DNA of 64,000 nt from Xanthostigma xanthostigma (Eukaryota; Arthropoda; Insecta; Raphidioptera; Raphidiidae). A program made the translations under genes and the position numbers. The first letter of the stretch is position 1. Every line of letters begins with the position of its first letter. Below the pieces are notes generated by a model. That model saw nothing but the letters and a program-made list of their open reading frames with translations, was not told the origin of the DNA and did no database searches. The stretch covers positions 43,612,401-43,676,400 of the forward strand of contig OY754465.1 of assembly GCA_963575645.1 (NCBI GenBank), read 5' to 3'. Shown piece after piece: positions 35,811-46,432 of the stretch.

Positions 35811-36699
35811 AGTGTGTTTGGTAAATAGGCTTTCTGAGGTCAGTGATTAATGAACGTTAATTTCATTGGCAAGATCCATTGTGTATCAACGCGATCAGGT
35901 GTTCCTTGTTGATATTCGGGGACCGCGGGGCCCCCGACACATGTTTGCTCGTTCTCTCTCAATATTTGGGCCAACGCCAAAAATGTGTAAATCCGTTCAT
36001 GTTCTCATGCTACAGCTACCTCGATCGCGCACACATTTACACAATGTGTTGTGTGTGTTTTTGAAGTCTATTCTTCTAGAGAATTCGTCCAAAACATAGA
36101 ACTTTACAAATCAGTGCAATAAATAAGTGCTTTCCGCGCAACGTTTTGTGTCAGTATAATTTCTTGATTAAATTTCATTTTAAATGCAATATACACATGA
36201 GTTTTGTTGATATGGTAGCTATGTAAATCTTAAATGCGTTGCAGAAAATCGTTCCAAATAAAATCCAACAGGCTGGACCCATATTACATTTTATATGGAA
36301 CAATTTTCTCTAATGCCTTAATGAATAATGATATCCATATTTCACTGAATATAAATTAATAATGAAAAATTGACCTTTATAGTTCATATTAAATACTAGC
36401 CAGCATGCAAAGCAACGCGTCGGTTTTTTCGAAGTTTGAAAAAGTACCACATGCAGGCTGTTCTCACTATGAATCTATTCTAGTATAAGAACCTTCTGTA
36501 GTAGGTTTTTATTTTATCATTTTAAAGAATTGTTAATTTACCATGACACTTTATTTTAAAATTGAATTCTTTACTAACAGTTTGCGTTAATTGTTTTTAT
36601 TCAAGGTCTGAGTACTTAAATTTTGTATGGGATCTTAAACGTACAAGGATCTGATACGGTAATTGGTTTTCCGGCTAGGACATTTCTTTTGAAATAAAT
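35811..36699. other. Intron, no feature recognised
   Basis: No supported exon; the 77-codon ORF at 35866 has no homology I recognise and no splice context. Confidence 0.4.
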
Positions 36700-36880
36700 A
36701 ATCGGATGTCGCGAACGTATTCTCGCGTCGATTGTACCGCGGTCGACAATATATTCTATCCTTCTCTTTCTTTGAACACCGTCTGAGCGCGCTGAACACG
36801 GACGTTCGCTCGCGTTCGCCGTTCAGTCATAGTTCGAATAACGAACGGTCTACATTTCGGACATCCGTTCGGAATTTTTT
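36700..36880 (+). promoter_or_regulatory. CpG-rich patch, candidate promoter for exon B
   Basis: CpG-dense in an AT-rich setting (TCGCGTCGATTGTACCGCGG, GACGTTCGCTCGCGTTCGCC), with a TTCAGTCA Inr-like word at about 36822. It lies 2.1 kb upstream of the ATG exon at 38960 on the same strand. Function is inferred from composition only. Confidence 0.3.
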
Positions 36881-38095
36881 TCCACTCCGATTTTTAAATT
36901 GTCAGCGATTGTGTTTTCTGATCAGAATAAGCTTATAATAAATATTTCATATTGTTTCGGGTTTTTTTTTCGTTTTCTCATTCAGAAATTATATTGATGG
37001 ATTATTGTGCTATTGAGAAGTGCATAATTCAATGATGTGCACATATTTTTGTCGTTTATAATAGTTTATTGTGTGTGGAAGTGATGATGTGACTAAATAC
37101 CTGGCTTTATCTGTTAAAAATTAAACAAAAGCGCTCTTCATCAATAAAATGAAACAAATATTTTGTTGTCACGATTCACGAACAATAAGTAAATTTTTTT
37201 GCAGTATTTCTAGTTACAATTAAAACGCAGTGCGTAAGATTAAATTAGCAGACAACATTTTTAACGAGGTGGTTTTACCAGTTCATAATTTGGAAAAAAA
37301 TGATAAAATTCTACTGAATGCGCACATGTGATTATTAGTGAATTTTTACACGTACCGACTGCCTATTGCCATAGAACAGTTAAATGTTATATTTCTAGTT
37401 GAAAAATAATAACGGGGTGTTGTTTATGCGATGGTGTTTTTGTTGCGCAGTGAAAAGAGGGGGGGGGGGTATAAGGGAGTTCCTAAAAAAACAATAACGG
37501 GGTGGCAGTTGATATAATTTTGTGTATAATAAATAATTAATTTGTTATAAGTTATTTAAATTGTTTGTGTAGACAGTTTCGTGTATATCTTAGGTGTCCA
37601 TTCTTTAGAATGTTACCAAAAATATGAATTTTCACTTCAATCAAATTTGTACGGTTTTAATAAACCAAAAATCGTGAAAACGATATATGTTTTGTTGGGT
37701 CGGTTTATCTTATTTAGTTTTTTTTTGGGTAAAACTGTAAAAATCTGTAATCTGTAATAGCATTACCTTGAATTGATTTGTAACCTTCGGAAGCTCATTT
37801 CGTTTATAACGATACGAAAATGTGTGAATTGTCACAATTAACAGTTATTTAGTAATTGAAAATTATTAAGGAATTGCTAATTATTACAATGACATTCATG
37901 CGTTACTTTTTTCAGCAATCATTTAAATTTAAAACTAAACAAAAATGTAAATACATCCTAAACTAATTATCCGGTACATTGGAATGTAGTTTGCATTCCA
38001 ACGTTTTTCCAGAATAACCGCTTCCAGGAATTCAAGCTCATACCAGTCGGTTTGTGTATACCGGCTTGCGGATTCTCTAATACACACATAGACCC
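36881..38095. other. Intron, no feature recognised
   Basis: AT-rich, with an 11-base G run at about 37450. Confidence 0.4.
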
Positions 38096-38600
38096 CGATG
38101 ACCTCAACTGTTGAGCGTCTATAATTTACAATCTATCTATCCATCCGTATAGATTTAATTTTGTAATCTCAAAACTTCCTCACTTACTTTTTTCGATCAA
38201 ATAGTTAATATTTTATCACTCGCTTCGCTCAAATTTATTTTTAATAGTGATTCCGCACCCGGGTGCAAAAGAACGAATGGGGGGATGGACATGAGTACAC
38301 ATGTTCATCTTCGTTTACCGAGATGAATATTGCGTCCAAATTTCATGATGATCGGAGTTACCGTTCAAAAGTTTTTGTTGGACGGACAAATTTTCAGTTA
38401 TATTTTGCAACACTTGATTGGTCGTAGCGTGATATTATATAGCTCATAGCCTTCCTCGTTAAATGGACTATCCAACAAAAAAGAAATGTTTCAATTGGAA
38501 CCAGTAGTTCCTGAGATTAGCGCGTTCAACCAAACAAACAAACAAACTCTTCAGCTTTCTATACGCTCATTCGTGCGATGGTATCACAGCAATATTACAT
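38096..38600 (-). repeat. Inverted dispersed motif and degenerate retroposon
   Basis: 38096-38146 is the inverted copy of the 45-bp motif (GACCTCAACTGTTGAGCGTC). 38215-38600 has CACTCGCTTCGCTCAAATTT, TTTCATGATGATCGGAGTTA and an AACAAACAAACAAAC run. These are typical of decayed insect retroposon 3' sequence. Confidence 0.5.
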
Positions 38601-38959
38601 TATTCTGAGAGCAAAAATACGATGTTTTTTTCACAGTACATGCATGTATCAAATACGTAAATATGGAAACGTACTTAGAACGCATTTTTACTTGATAGTT
38701 ACACAATAAAAAAAGTACTATTTGTACCCGGACTAAGCCGGGCCGGTCAACTAATATTCATTTAAATCGAGTAAGTGGTTCTCGAGTTATAAGCGTAAGG
38801 TAAAGTGGCATATTAATACAAAAATAGCGTTAAACAAAGTGGACTTCGGCTGTATAACTGTGATGTGAAAATCAGTGTTGACAATGGACCCTAGTGGTTT
38901 GTGTGTTGTCACTCGAGACGCGACACTGACTTAATATTGTCAAGCCGGTTGATTGGTCA

Positions 38960-39166
38960 ATGTCGGCACCGTGGCCTGTGCGTCGCGGTGCGTACCGTAG
39001 CATCGGTCAGTCGGACGACGTAGAAGTCGGCGACAGAGGCGTCGTCATGGTGCGCGACGTCCCGGTCAAACACGTTCAAGTCGTCAGGATCAAGCACACG
39101 CCGGTCGTACAGCGCACTATTTCATCGACGTCGTCGGAACATACTTCCACAACTTCGTCTCTGTCG
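38960..39166 (+). CDS. Ect4: SARM1/Ect4, candidate alternative first exon B
   Basis: From ATG there are 69 codons ending in phase 0 at CTGTCG|GTATGT: MSAPWPVRRGAYRSIGQSDD, then an acidic/basic stretch, ending TSSEHTSTTSSLS. It is GC-rich against its surroundings and uses codons with CG, like the known coding exons. It is the last ATG exon before the core exon at 46433 and would give a 900-residue SARM. The N-terminus is arginine-rich, and the Ser/Thr end resembles the other upstream exons. No acceptor is seen before it, consistent with a first exon. No known domain. Confidence 0.65.
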
Positions 39167-40030
39167 GTATGTCTCTTTTACGAGTAGACGCGTAAAATCA
39201 TATTTAAATGAAACAAGTATTTTGGTCATTTTTTCCCTTCTCAAACATGGCGAATTAAATTTTACACAGAATTTATATGCTTCCATGGTTTGAATATACC
39301 TACACGTGTTTTACCCTTTTCCGATTTTGGCAGTCGTGCTTCATTTTTGAACTGCTGGTCAGGTAAAATACATCCATGGTTCAATTGATATACTTTTACC
39401 AATTCTCTGTTTATACCTGTCACGAAGTCCAGGAGACCCAGCTCGATCGTAGCGTTGGACCGATATCTGTCGCATGAACCAATATGGCGTCAGTTACTGG
39501 GTAACGCACACACGTTCATGGCTTACATGTGTAAAGTTAAACAACTTTGGTAACTATGGCGAAAACAGGTTAAAGGACCGAAGTTTTCCCAGGTTGTGAT
39601 AACGGTGATAACAGCGCTATCTCGCGTGCGCTAGAAAACGGTCCGTCTCGAAACACAGCAAGCATAGGAAGCTAGGTCTCCCGGTTACAGACTTCGTGGT
39701 ACCTGGGAATAAAGGGCTTGTAATCTTAGATATAATCTATGCTTGTAATAGAGGAGCCATGGAAACACCAGGCACTGATAGGACTGGTAGTAGCAACAGC
39801 AGCGCCATAATGATCTAATGAAGAACTAAAATCTGAAATTTGACCTTGAACGTCAAGCGAGCCATCTATAAAACTAATCTATGGTTATTGGTAAGAAGGT
39901 TGTAGATCAGGAGCGTTACGTTTTGTAGTATTCGTGGTTATTGGAAGTCAATAGACGTAAAAAATCATTATTTCGTCGAAATAGTATCAATAACTTATTT
40001 TATACAGAAATAGTTGTAATATTATTTTAG
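39167..40030. other. Intron, no feature recognised
   Basis: Unique-looking intron. The 3' end, TATTATTTTAG at 40020-40030, is a usable acceptor just before the FLYWCH ORF. Confidence 0.4.
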
Positions 40031-40046
40031 TTACATACATAGAACT

Positions 40047-40691
40047 ATGGAAGTCAAAATAATTTTGAGCCAAAAAGGCAAGCAGCTACTCGTAATAAAT
40101 GATTTTAAATTTTGTGTGGCAAATGAACTGAAAGGCGGAATTTTACGGTGGAGATGTGTTTATAAAAAAACAAAATGTAGTGCCAAAGTGTATACGGACA
40201 ATGAAAATTATGGTGATATTCGTGATGCTGAACTAATTCATAATCATCCACCGGATGAAAATATTCAGAGACAGGCTCTAAGTAACGTCTTAAAGAGGCA
40301 GGCTGTGGTCGATTTTTTTGAAAAACCTTCCAAAATTATTAAACTGGAATTGTCTTCTGCTGGAAATCTGTCGGAAGGGATTACCGCTGTTGATATCGAT
40401 AGAATACGCCAAAATATTTACAGATGTAGAAGAAATTACCTGGAAGAAACACATTACAATAAAATGGTACCGACGACAGTTGAAGACGAAAGTAGTTACA
40501 CGTCGCTAGTACCGAAGACAGAGGAAGAAACGAGTTACATGGAGTTGGTAGTACCGAAGACAGAGGAAGATGTGACGTATGCCGTGAAACCTCCCGATTT
40601 AAGCTATCGGCGACATTTTTTATTATTACATGAGAAAGTCCTTCAGGTAAATTATGTAAAAAAATGTTTTTTCAGAACCACGATATCATAG
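40047..40691 (+). CDS. FLYWCH-type zinc-finger protein, nested gene or exon
   Basis: 214 codons. Residues about 7-68 form a FLYWCH zinc finger: a hydrophobic strand (KGKQLLVINDFKF), W35, C37, C44 and the H65-N-H67 pair as predicted zinc ligands. FLYWCH fingers bind DNA or protein in chromatin factors such as Drosophila Mod(mdg4). After a linker come three imperfect repeats (VPTTVEDESSYTSL, VPKTEEETSYMELV, VPKTEEDVTYAV). Two readings are possible. One is a single-exon gene ending at 40691 with AATAAA at 40784. The other is an exon ending at codon 200 (CTTCAG|GTAAAT, phase 0), joinable to the SARM core. The frame is also open back to an acceptor at 40030. Nuclear role inferred. Confidence 0.65.
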   Translation: MEVKIILSQKGKQLLVINDFKFCVANELKGGILRWRCVYKKTKCSAKVYTDNENYGDIRDAELIHNHPPDENIQRQALSNVLKRQAVVDFFEKPSKIIKLELSSAGNLSEGITAVDIDRIRQNIYRCRRNYLEETHYNKMVPTTVEDESSYTSLVPKTEEETSYMELVVPKTEEDVTYAVKPPDLSYRRHFLLLHEKVLQVNYVKKCFFRTTIS

Positions 40692-40799
40692 CATCTCGTC
40701 CACAGACGGCCATGGCCGCATGAACAACACTTACACATTTATTTGTTGTTTAAAGGGAATTAAGGATTTTTTAACTTTCCACCAATAAAAATTTTCAAA

Positions 40800-41115
40800 A
40801 GAAGGTGAGACTGGTTTCGCTCCGATTTTCGAAAATAGAGTTTTAGGGACCTAAAAGTTATTCTATTTTTTAATGGACGTCCGTATATGACTGTGTGTAA
40901 GCGAATTTTTGTACATACGACATCTTTAGAACGAATCAACCGATTGAGATCAGGTTTGCGGAATTCGAAAGGGTTTATTGAGACTTACATCTGATTAGAT
41001 TTTGGTGTCAATCAGTCAAGTAGTTTCAAAATTATTCAAAATAACATTTTTTTCACGTTTTTGTCGCATAACTCCTTATCTACATTGATTATACGGTGAG
41101 ATAAGGGAACATCCC
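40800..41115 (+). repeat. Repeat family H, copy 1
   Basis: Shares with 63196-63510: AATGGACGTCCGT, GAATCAACCGATTGAGATC, AAGTAGTTTCAAA, GTTTTTGTCGCATAACTCCT. No ORF; probably part of a retroposon or DNA element. Confidence 0.7.
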
Positions 41116-41392
41116 TTATCTTGAAGGCAGTCTGCAGGAGTGTCCCGACCGTAATTTTGTTCTACCTGTTTAAATTGCAGTTTAGAAACAGTGTATTTGA
41201 AATATTGTGACAATCGCAGCCTTGCCAAAATGAATTGACGTTTTCTACCCTACTAGTGCGTATTTAGGGGTTAATCACCCCTAAAAACGACTGAACTTGC
41301 TTGGCCACACAAAATGTCATTTTCGTTGTTTGCACTGATTAAACTACATCATAAAGTATATCACTTCCATGCCTAAATAAGCTTAAAAAAAA

Positions 41393-41689
41393 TGGTTGTC
41401 TGTAAAGTTGGTTTACGGCCGATAGTTTTACGTGATAACGTATTCCGCTCGAATATCATATTTAATAATACATAACCTAAATTTTAGTAGCTGTCAAACT
41501 TGGGCCGATCGTGCCTCTCTATCGCTTATACTGCGCTCTCGCTTGCACGCACAGGGTCAGGCGGAACATGACACATTTCGGAACGTGACACTTTTGGTCA
41601 GGCGGAACGTGACACATTTCGGAACGTGACACTTTTTCGTGCATGCAGCCGGTGTTTCATCAATTTATAAGACGTTATCACGTCAAAAA
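41393..41689 (+). mobile_element. Family D element, copy d
   Basis: TGGTTGTCTGTAAAGTTGG, ACGTGATAACG, GCACGCACAGGGTCAGGCGG and a terminal GACGTTATCACGTC. It contains a local duplication of 'ggtcaggcggaacRtgacacattt'. Confidence 0.8.
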
Positions 41690-42076
41690 GTTTACTACCT
41701 CTCGGTCTATAATGAATGGGAAATGAATAGTTGTTCAAAAGGAAAATTACAACCGTGTACGCATGGCACATGTGTCCGCGTATAATTTTAGATTTGACCC
41801 GCTATTTGTAGCGATGATTGCACCGCACACCGTTCGTATACGCTACTCATACGTACCTGGGCCCACGACGATTCTCGAATGTCTAAAAGAAAATGTGCCA
41901 CATTTTTCGATTCTAAAATACCCAGTGGTTCGTATCGTAATAATTGTCTGGAAAACTGTATTATTCTGTTGTCAGTGCAGTTAATTCGTCATTCGACGGT
42001 GCATTTTGGATCGACAGTGATTTTTTTAAATTAGGATTTGTAGGGGGATCGGTGATGAATTAACTGAGTTTTCGAA
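41690..42076. other. Intron, no feature recognised
   Basis: No supported exon. Confidence 0.4.
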
Positions 42077-42150
42077 ACAATTATACCCTTTCTTTCAAGA
42101 TGGCGACCGAATGTGGACAATTCGGTCGCCATCTTAAAAGAAAGGATGTA
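42077..42150. repeat. Inverted repeat around TTCGGTCGCCATCTT
   Basis: AAGATGGCGACCGAA and TTCGGTCGCCATCTT are perfectly inverted around 9 bases, with flanks extending the pairing (ACAATTATACCCTTTC against GAAAGGATGTAATTGT). Confidence 0.7.
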
Positions 42151-42239
42151 ATTGTTTTTTTGCGGTATCTTTGTAACCGTGAATTTCATAAAAAAGTTTT
42201 AAAATCAATTTCTAGAAAATAAAATTATCTGCAACTAAC

Positions 42240-42800
42240 TTTTTACCCCGACAGCAAACACATAGGGTTAATGTTTTTCACGCGTATCGTATGTATGTGG
42301 GATTCTTTATACCATCGAAGCATCTCTGCTGGATAAATTTTAATAAATGAGGGGTCTATCGATTCGTCTATACCAGGCCTGGGCAAATGGCGGCACGCGG
42401 GCCGGATCCGGCGCGCAGTAGACTTTTGTCCGGCCCGCGAAGCATTTTATAAATGATTATTAAGAGCGAAAATAGTTTGCCAATATAATTTGGCGCATAA
42501 AAAAAATTTAGAAAAATAGTAAATAGCAAGGGCCACAACAGACGAAAAAAGACCTTTTTATTGCGGAAATGAAAGGACCTTTTTGGACCTTTTTTTTTTG
42601 CTCTCCAAATGTTTGTTGCGGAAATGAAAGGTCCTTTTTTATTGCTCTCCAAATTTTTGTTGCGGAAATGAAAGGACCTTTTTTTTGCTCTCCAAATTTT
42701 TAGCCCACGCTCAAGTTTTCATCAGCAATGGTCTATACCGTGCGACGATTATAGACTAGGTTTTGTTTTTATAGAAATAAAATGGCGGTTATAGAGACAA
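42240..42800 (+). repeat. Repeat family F, copy 2, interrupted
   Basis: The flanks 42320-42373 and 42731-42795 together match the reverse complement of 12240-12390. A family D element starts just beyond. Confidence 0.6.
42374..42730. mobile_element. hAT-like insertion with 8-bp duplication and internal tandem repeat
   Basis: Starts CAGGCCTGGGCAAATGG with the usual GGCCCGCG-rich end. It is flanked by GTCTATAC at 42366-42373 and 42731-42738. The empty site is seen in family F copy 1 (12240-12390). The right end lacks a matching inverted repeat. 42548-42710 holds about three units of a ~55-bp repeat (TTGCGGAAATGAAAGGACCT ... GCTCTCCAAAT). Confidence 0.7.
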
Positions 42801-42805
42801 AAAAA

Positions 42806-42994
42806 TTGGTTGTCTGTAAAGTCGGTTTACGGACGATAGTTTTACGTGATAACGTATTCCGCTCGAATATCATATTTAATAATACATTACTGCGCTCTCG
42901 CTTGCACGCACAGGGTCAGGCGGAACGGAACGTTACACTTTTTCGTGCGTGCAGCTGGTGTTTCATCAATTTATAAGACGTTATCACGTCAAAA
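42806..42994 (+). mobile_element. Family D element, copy e (short form)
   Basis: A 189-bp version with both ends (TTGGTTGTCTGTAAAGTCGG ... GACGTTATCACGTCAAAA) and almost no body. It lies 165 bp from the oppositely oriented copy f. Confidence 0.85.
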
Positions 42995-43159
42995 AAAGAT
43001 TGCTTACCATGTTGAGTGGCATATCACTGAATATGTCTTTCAAAATCAATATGATGTTTCCTAGAATATTTTACAGTCATAAGCTCCGTTTAAGAATTAC
43101 ACAACCTGAAAGTTGTGTAGGTAGGATCTCATCAGATTTTAGTTTTTTTGCATTTATTG

Positions 43160-43809
43160 TTTTGACGTGATAACGTCTTATAAATTGATGAATCACCAAT
43201 CTTATAAATTGATAAAACACCGGCTGCATGCACGAAAAAGTGTAACGGTCCTAACGTTCGTAACGCGTAACGTTCCGCCTGACCCTGTGCGTGCTGTTTG
43301 CTAATTTCTCGCTCAATTTAAATCAGATCGGTTTGAAACCAGTCTTAAACGAAAGAGGAGAACATTTTACATAGATATCGTATAACAGAATTTGCCTAAA
43401 CAGTTTTTTTATACTTTATATAGAAAAATAGCTGTATAAAATATAAATGCAATGTTGTCTAATGCATGGCGCGACGCGGTCGGTCGTCTTTGTTTGCCGT
43501 ACATGGAAATTAGAATATAACGTATGTATTGTCTTAACATGAAAACGGCTGCATTTCTAATGTTTAATTCAATTTTTTGACATTAGTATTTTGTGAAATG
43601 CAACGCCTTCTAAGTTAAGTATTGGAATAACTAATTATTATTAGAACATAATACTTTGACAGTTGCAAACGTCACTTTTGACATTTCTTATCATTCCGAC
43701 ACCAAGGATAAGCGGATTGAAACCAAATTTTGGGAGGTTTAGGTTATGTATTACGGAATACGTTATCACGTAAAACTATCGTCCGTAAACCGACTTTACA
43801 GACAACCAA
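43160..43809 (-). mobile_element. Family D element, copy f
   Basis: Nearly identical to copy b (29639-30306) across about 650 bases, including 'ggcgcgacRtggtcggtcg' and the terminal CCGACTTTACAGACAACCAA. Confidence 0.85.
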
Positions 43810-43844
43810 TTTTTTTTTAACTAAAAAAGTGATAACAGTTTTTT

Positions 43845-43963
43845 GAAGTGAAACTTCTTTATAGTGCCGTATCTGTTCAGAAAATGATTCATTGGTGAAG
43901 ATAAACAAGAGAAACCTTGGTAACGCAGAAACGGGCTCATAACTCTAAAAGATGTTTCACTTC
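43845..43963. mobile_element. MITE family E, short copy
   Basis: GAAGTGAAACTTCTTTA at the left, TAAAAGATGTTTCACTTC at the right; 119 bp. Confidence 0.6.
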
Positions 43964-44703
43964 TTCCGTGAGTTTATGTAGGTGTTCACACGTTTTGTTT
44001 TATTGGTGTTGATCGTATCGAGAGCTTAAAAAAGTAGGATATATTTTTATTATATTTTAAAATAAGTTGGATATTTCCCAAAACAAAAACGTGATTAAAT
44101 AAAGTTTCTATCTTTATCTGATCGTCTTTTGATTCACGCATGAATCTGGTTGCTATTTCTGATGTGTTTATCCGCTAATAGATGTGTATATGAGTCTATA
44201 ATAAAAATGTTTCAGACGATTTCCATTTTCAAGGTCTTTGCCAATATGTACGACCAGAAAAGCATAACGAACGCTTTTTCGTCGAATTCATTTCCTATGC
44301 AAATAAACTAGTTGTTATTTTTGTGAGAAAACTTTAAAATGCTGTACTTGTAATGTGGCTTCGAGGCCGAGCGTGGTTTGGAGTGATGTAAATATTATTA
44401 AGAGGATGGCAAACCTTTTAAAAAATGAAAACAGATACTAGAATCACTCGCACGTGATTTAAAATGTATAATCGAAGACGTGCTGCTTCTAAAACAGCTA
44501 CACAAATCTCACATGAGATGCGAAAAAATATAGATTGTGTTTACACTATACACTACAGAAGTAAAACTAGTATATTTGTAGAAAAATATATATAAATATA
44601 CAGTGTGTCGCGTTTAAGATGAAGACATCCCCATGTTTTCGCTATTTGAATGAATACAGATTTGAATTTTTGCAGTCATACAGGTTAATGGCTCACGTTT
44701 TTA

Positions 44704-45014
44704 AAGTGAAACTTTTATTCTATCGCCCCGAATTTTTCTGGCCGTCTGTTGCATGTCGCATTACAGGCGGCCGCGGAGTAGGGGTAAAGTGAAAGGCGTT
44801 CGGAGTAGGCGCTCGGTAGAGCAGCCAACCTACTATGGCGGCGCCCATGGTTAGCATCAGCTGACCGTGTAGTATGTATAACACATAGTCAGTCTGTTAT
44901 GCGGGCAAGTGCTGTACAGTGTTTACATGTTTTTATTCGTGTATTCATGTGAATATTGTTGTTTATAATTAATCGTGATGGATAAGTGTCTACAATCCAA
45001 TAAAAGTTTCACTT
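44704..45014. mobile_element. MITE family E, third copy
   Basis: AAGTGAAACTTTTATT and the inverted AATAAAAGTTTCACTT bound a 311-bp segment with a GC-rich middle (GCGGCCGCGG, ATGGCGGCGCCCATGG). Confidence 0.65.
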
Positions 45015-45081
45015 GCGTCGTGGTTTCTTAAAACCACACAACTGTTTTTTTTTTTTTGAGATACTCAACTGAAATTTGAAC

Positions 45082-46205
45082 TTTAAGGATGTATATAACA
45101 TTTTTGAATTCAAAGATTTTAGCCTAAATTTAAAATATGTTATAGAATTAGACCTCCTGCATCGATTAAAACCAAAAAATAGATACCTTACCGACCTTTT
45201 TTATGAAAAAATTCATTTTAAAATCACCATTCACTCAATGTTATTTCTACCGGAAGTGTTAAAAATTTTGAGAAGATTAAAACATTTATCATTTTATTTC
45301 AAAGATTTATGATTCAAAAACTTATTATCAGTTTCTTTGTACAATTTGCGATTTTTCAAGCCTAAAAAAACGTGGAGTTACCGGCAATTTCACGGAAATA
45401 TTTTATTTTGAAAGTGATGAAATCAATTCTCCGAATCTTAATCTTAATTAATGGCGGATGTAATGAGACAATGAGGCAACGTCGCGTTCCTGCATGTCGA
45501 TAATAAAAATCGCATTTATGAAATGTCATATCACGTGAACCAACTGTCAATTATTCTGGACCTGTCATTTTTGAGATTTATGTGCATTTAGAACACAAAA
45601 TGCATTTATATGTCGGATAAACGCTGTAATGTAACAAAAGTATGTAAAAGATTTGAGATATTTATTTTTGTTTGGAAAACTAAAATGTTCGTACAGATTA
45701 TCTGCAATTAATTTGAAAAAACTTTGCTTTAACAAAAATCTGCCAAAAGTAAACTTTAATTACTGACTTTATGTATCAGTTTATTACTTTGCGTAATGAT
45801 AATTGATTTCTTAATCACCACTTTGATTGCTTGATAATAATTCATAATAAAAAAACTTTCTTTGAATTTTGATTTGACATTTTTATTTATTATTATTTTT
45901 ATAGTATCCATAGCTTCAAATTTTTGAGGTCATAATTATTCTATCTCCACGTTATGTTTCCGAGTGTCAGAAGACCACGTGGACAGCCATGTTGCCTGAT
46001 TGTTTTTGACTAAAGTCACAGTAGTCAAATTAAATGTTAAATATTTGTTCATAATATTTAATTATAGGAAAATTTTTAGAAAATCTACCATAAAAAATGA
46101 TTAAAATTAACACAAAGTCTTCGCAAATGAAAATTTTTATATATTTATGATTTTGAAAATTTAATTAGATGTACTACACAATTTGACCTTATACACATCC
46201 TTAAA
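45082..46205. repeat. Possible 1.1-kb element with TTTAAGGATGT ends
   Basis: TTTAAGGATGTATATAA at 45082 and TTATACACATCCTTAAA at 46189 are inverted over 17 bases (one or two mismatches). The interior is AT-rich and non-coding; the 78-codon ORF at 45076 has no recognised features. Confidence 0.4.
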
Positions 46206-46432
46206 CACAACCTACTAGGAATTCACAAACAGGGTCAATTCTCGATATTTTGTGTTGTTGGAGATATCGATAAGAAATATTAGAAAAAGTTATTCAGAAT
46301 ATTATTCTAATCCCATATACCGAGTTTCATTTTTTATTTTTGTTATGTTGGTTATTCAACAGTACCTAATATATATTTTTTCATCATCCCTGTTTTTTAG
46401 GATCGATGTTAAAGTTTTGCTTCTTGTTTCAG

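Noticed and set aside
45076..45312. 78-codon ORF
   Set aside because: AT-rich, at the edge of a possible inverted-repeat element, no similarity or splice context.
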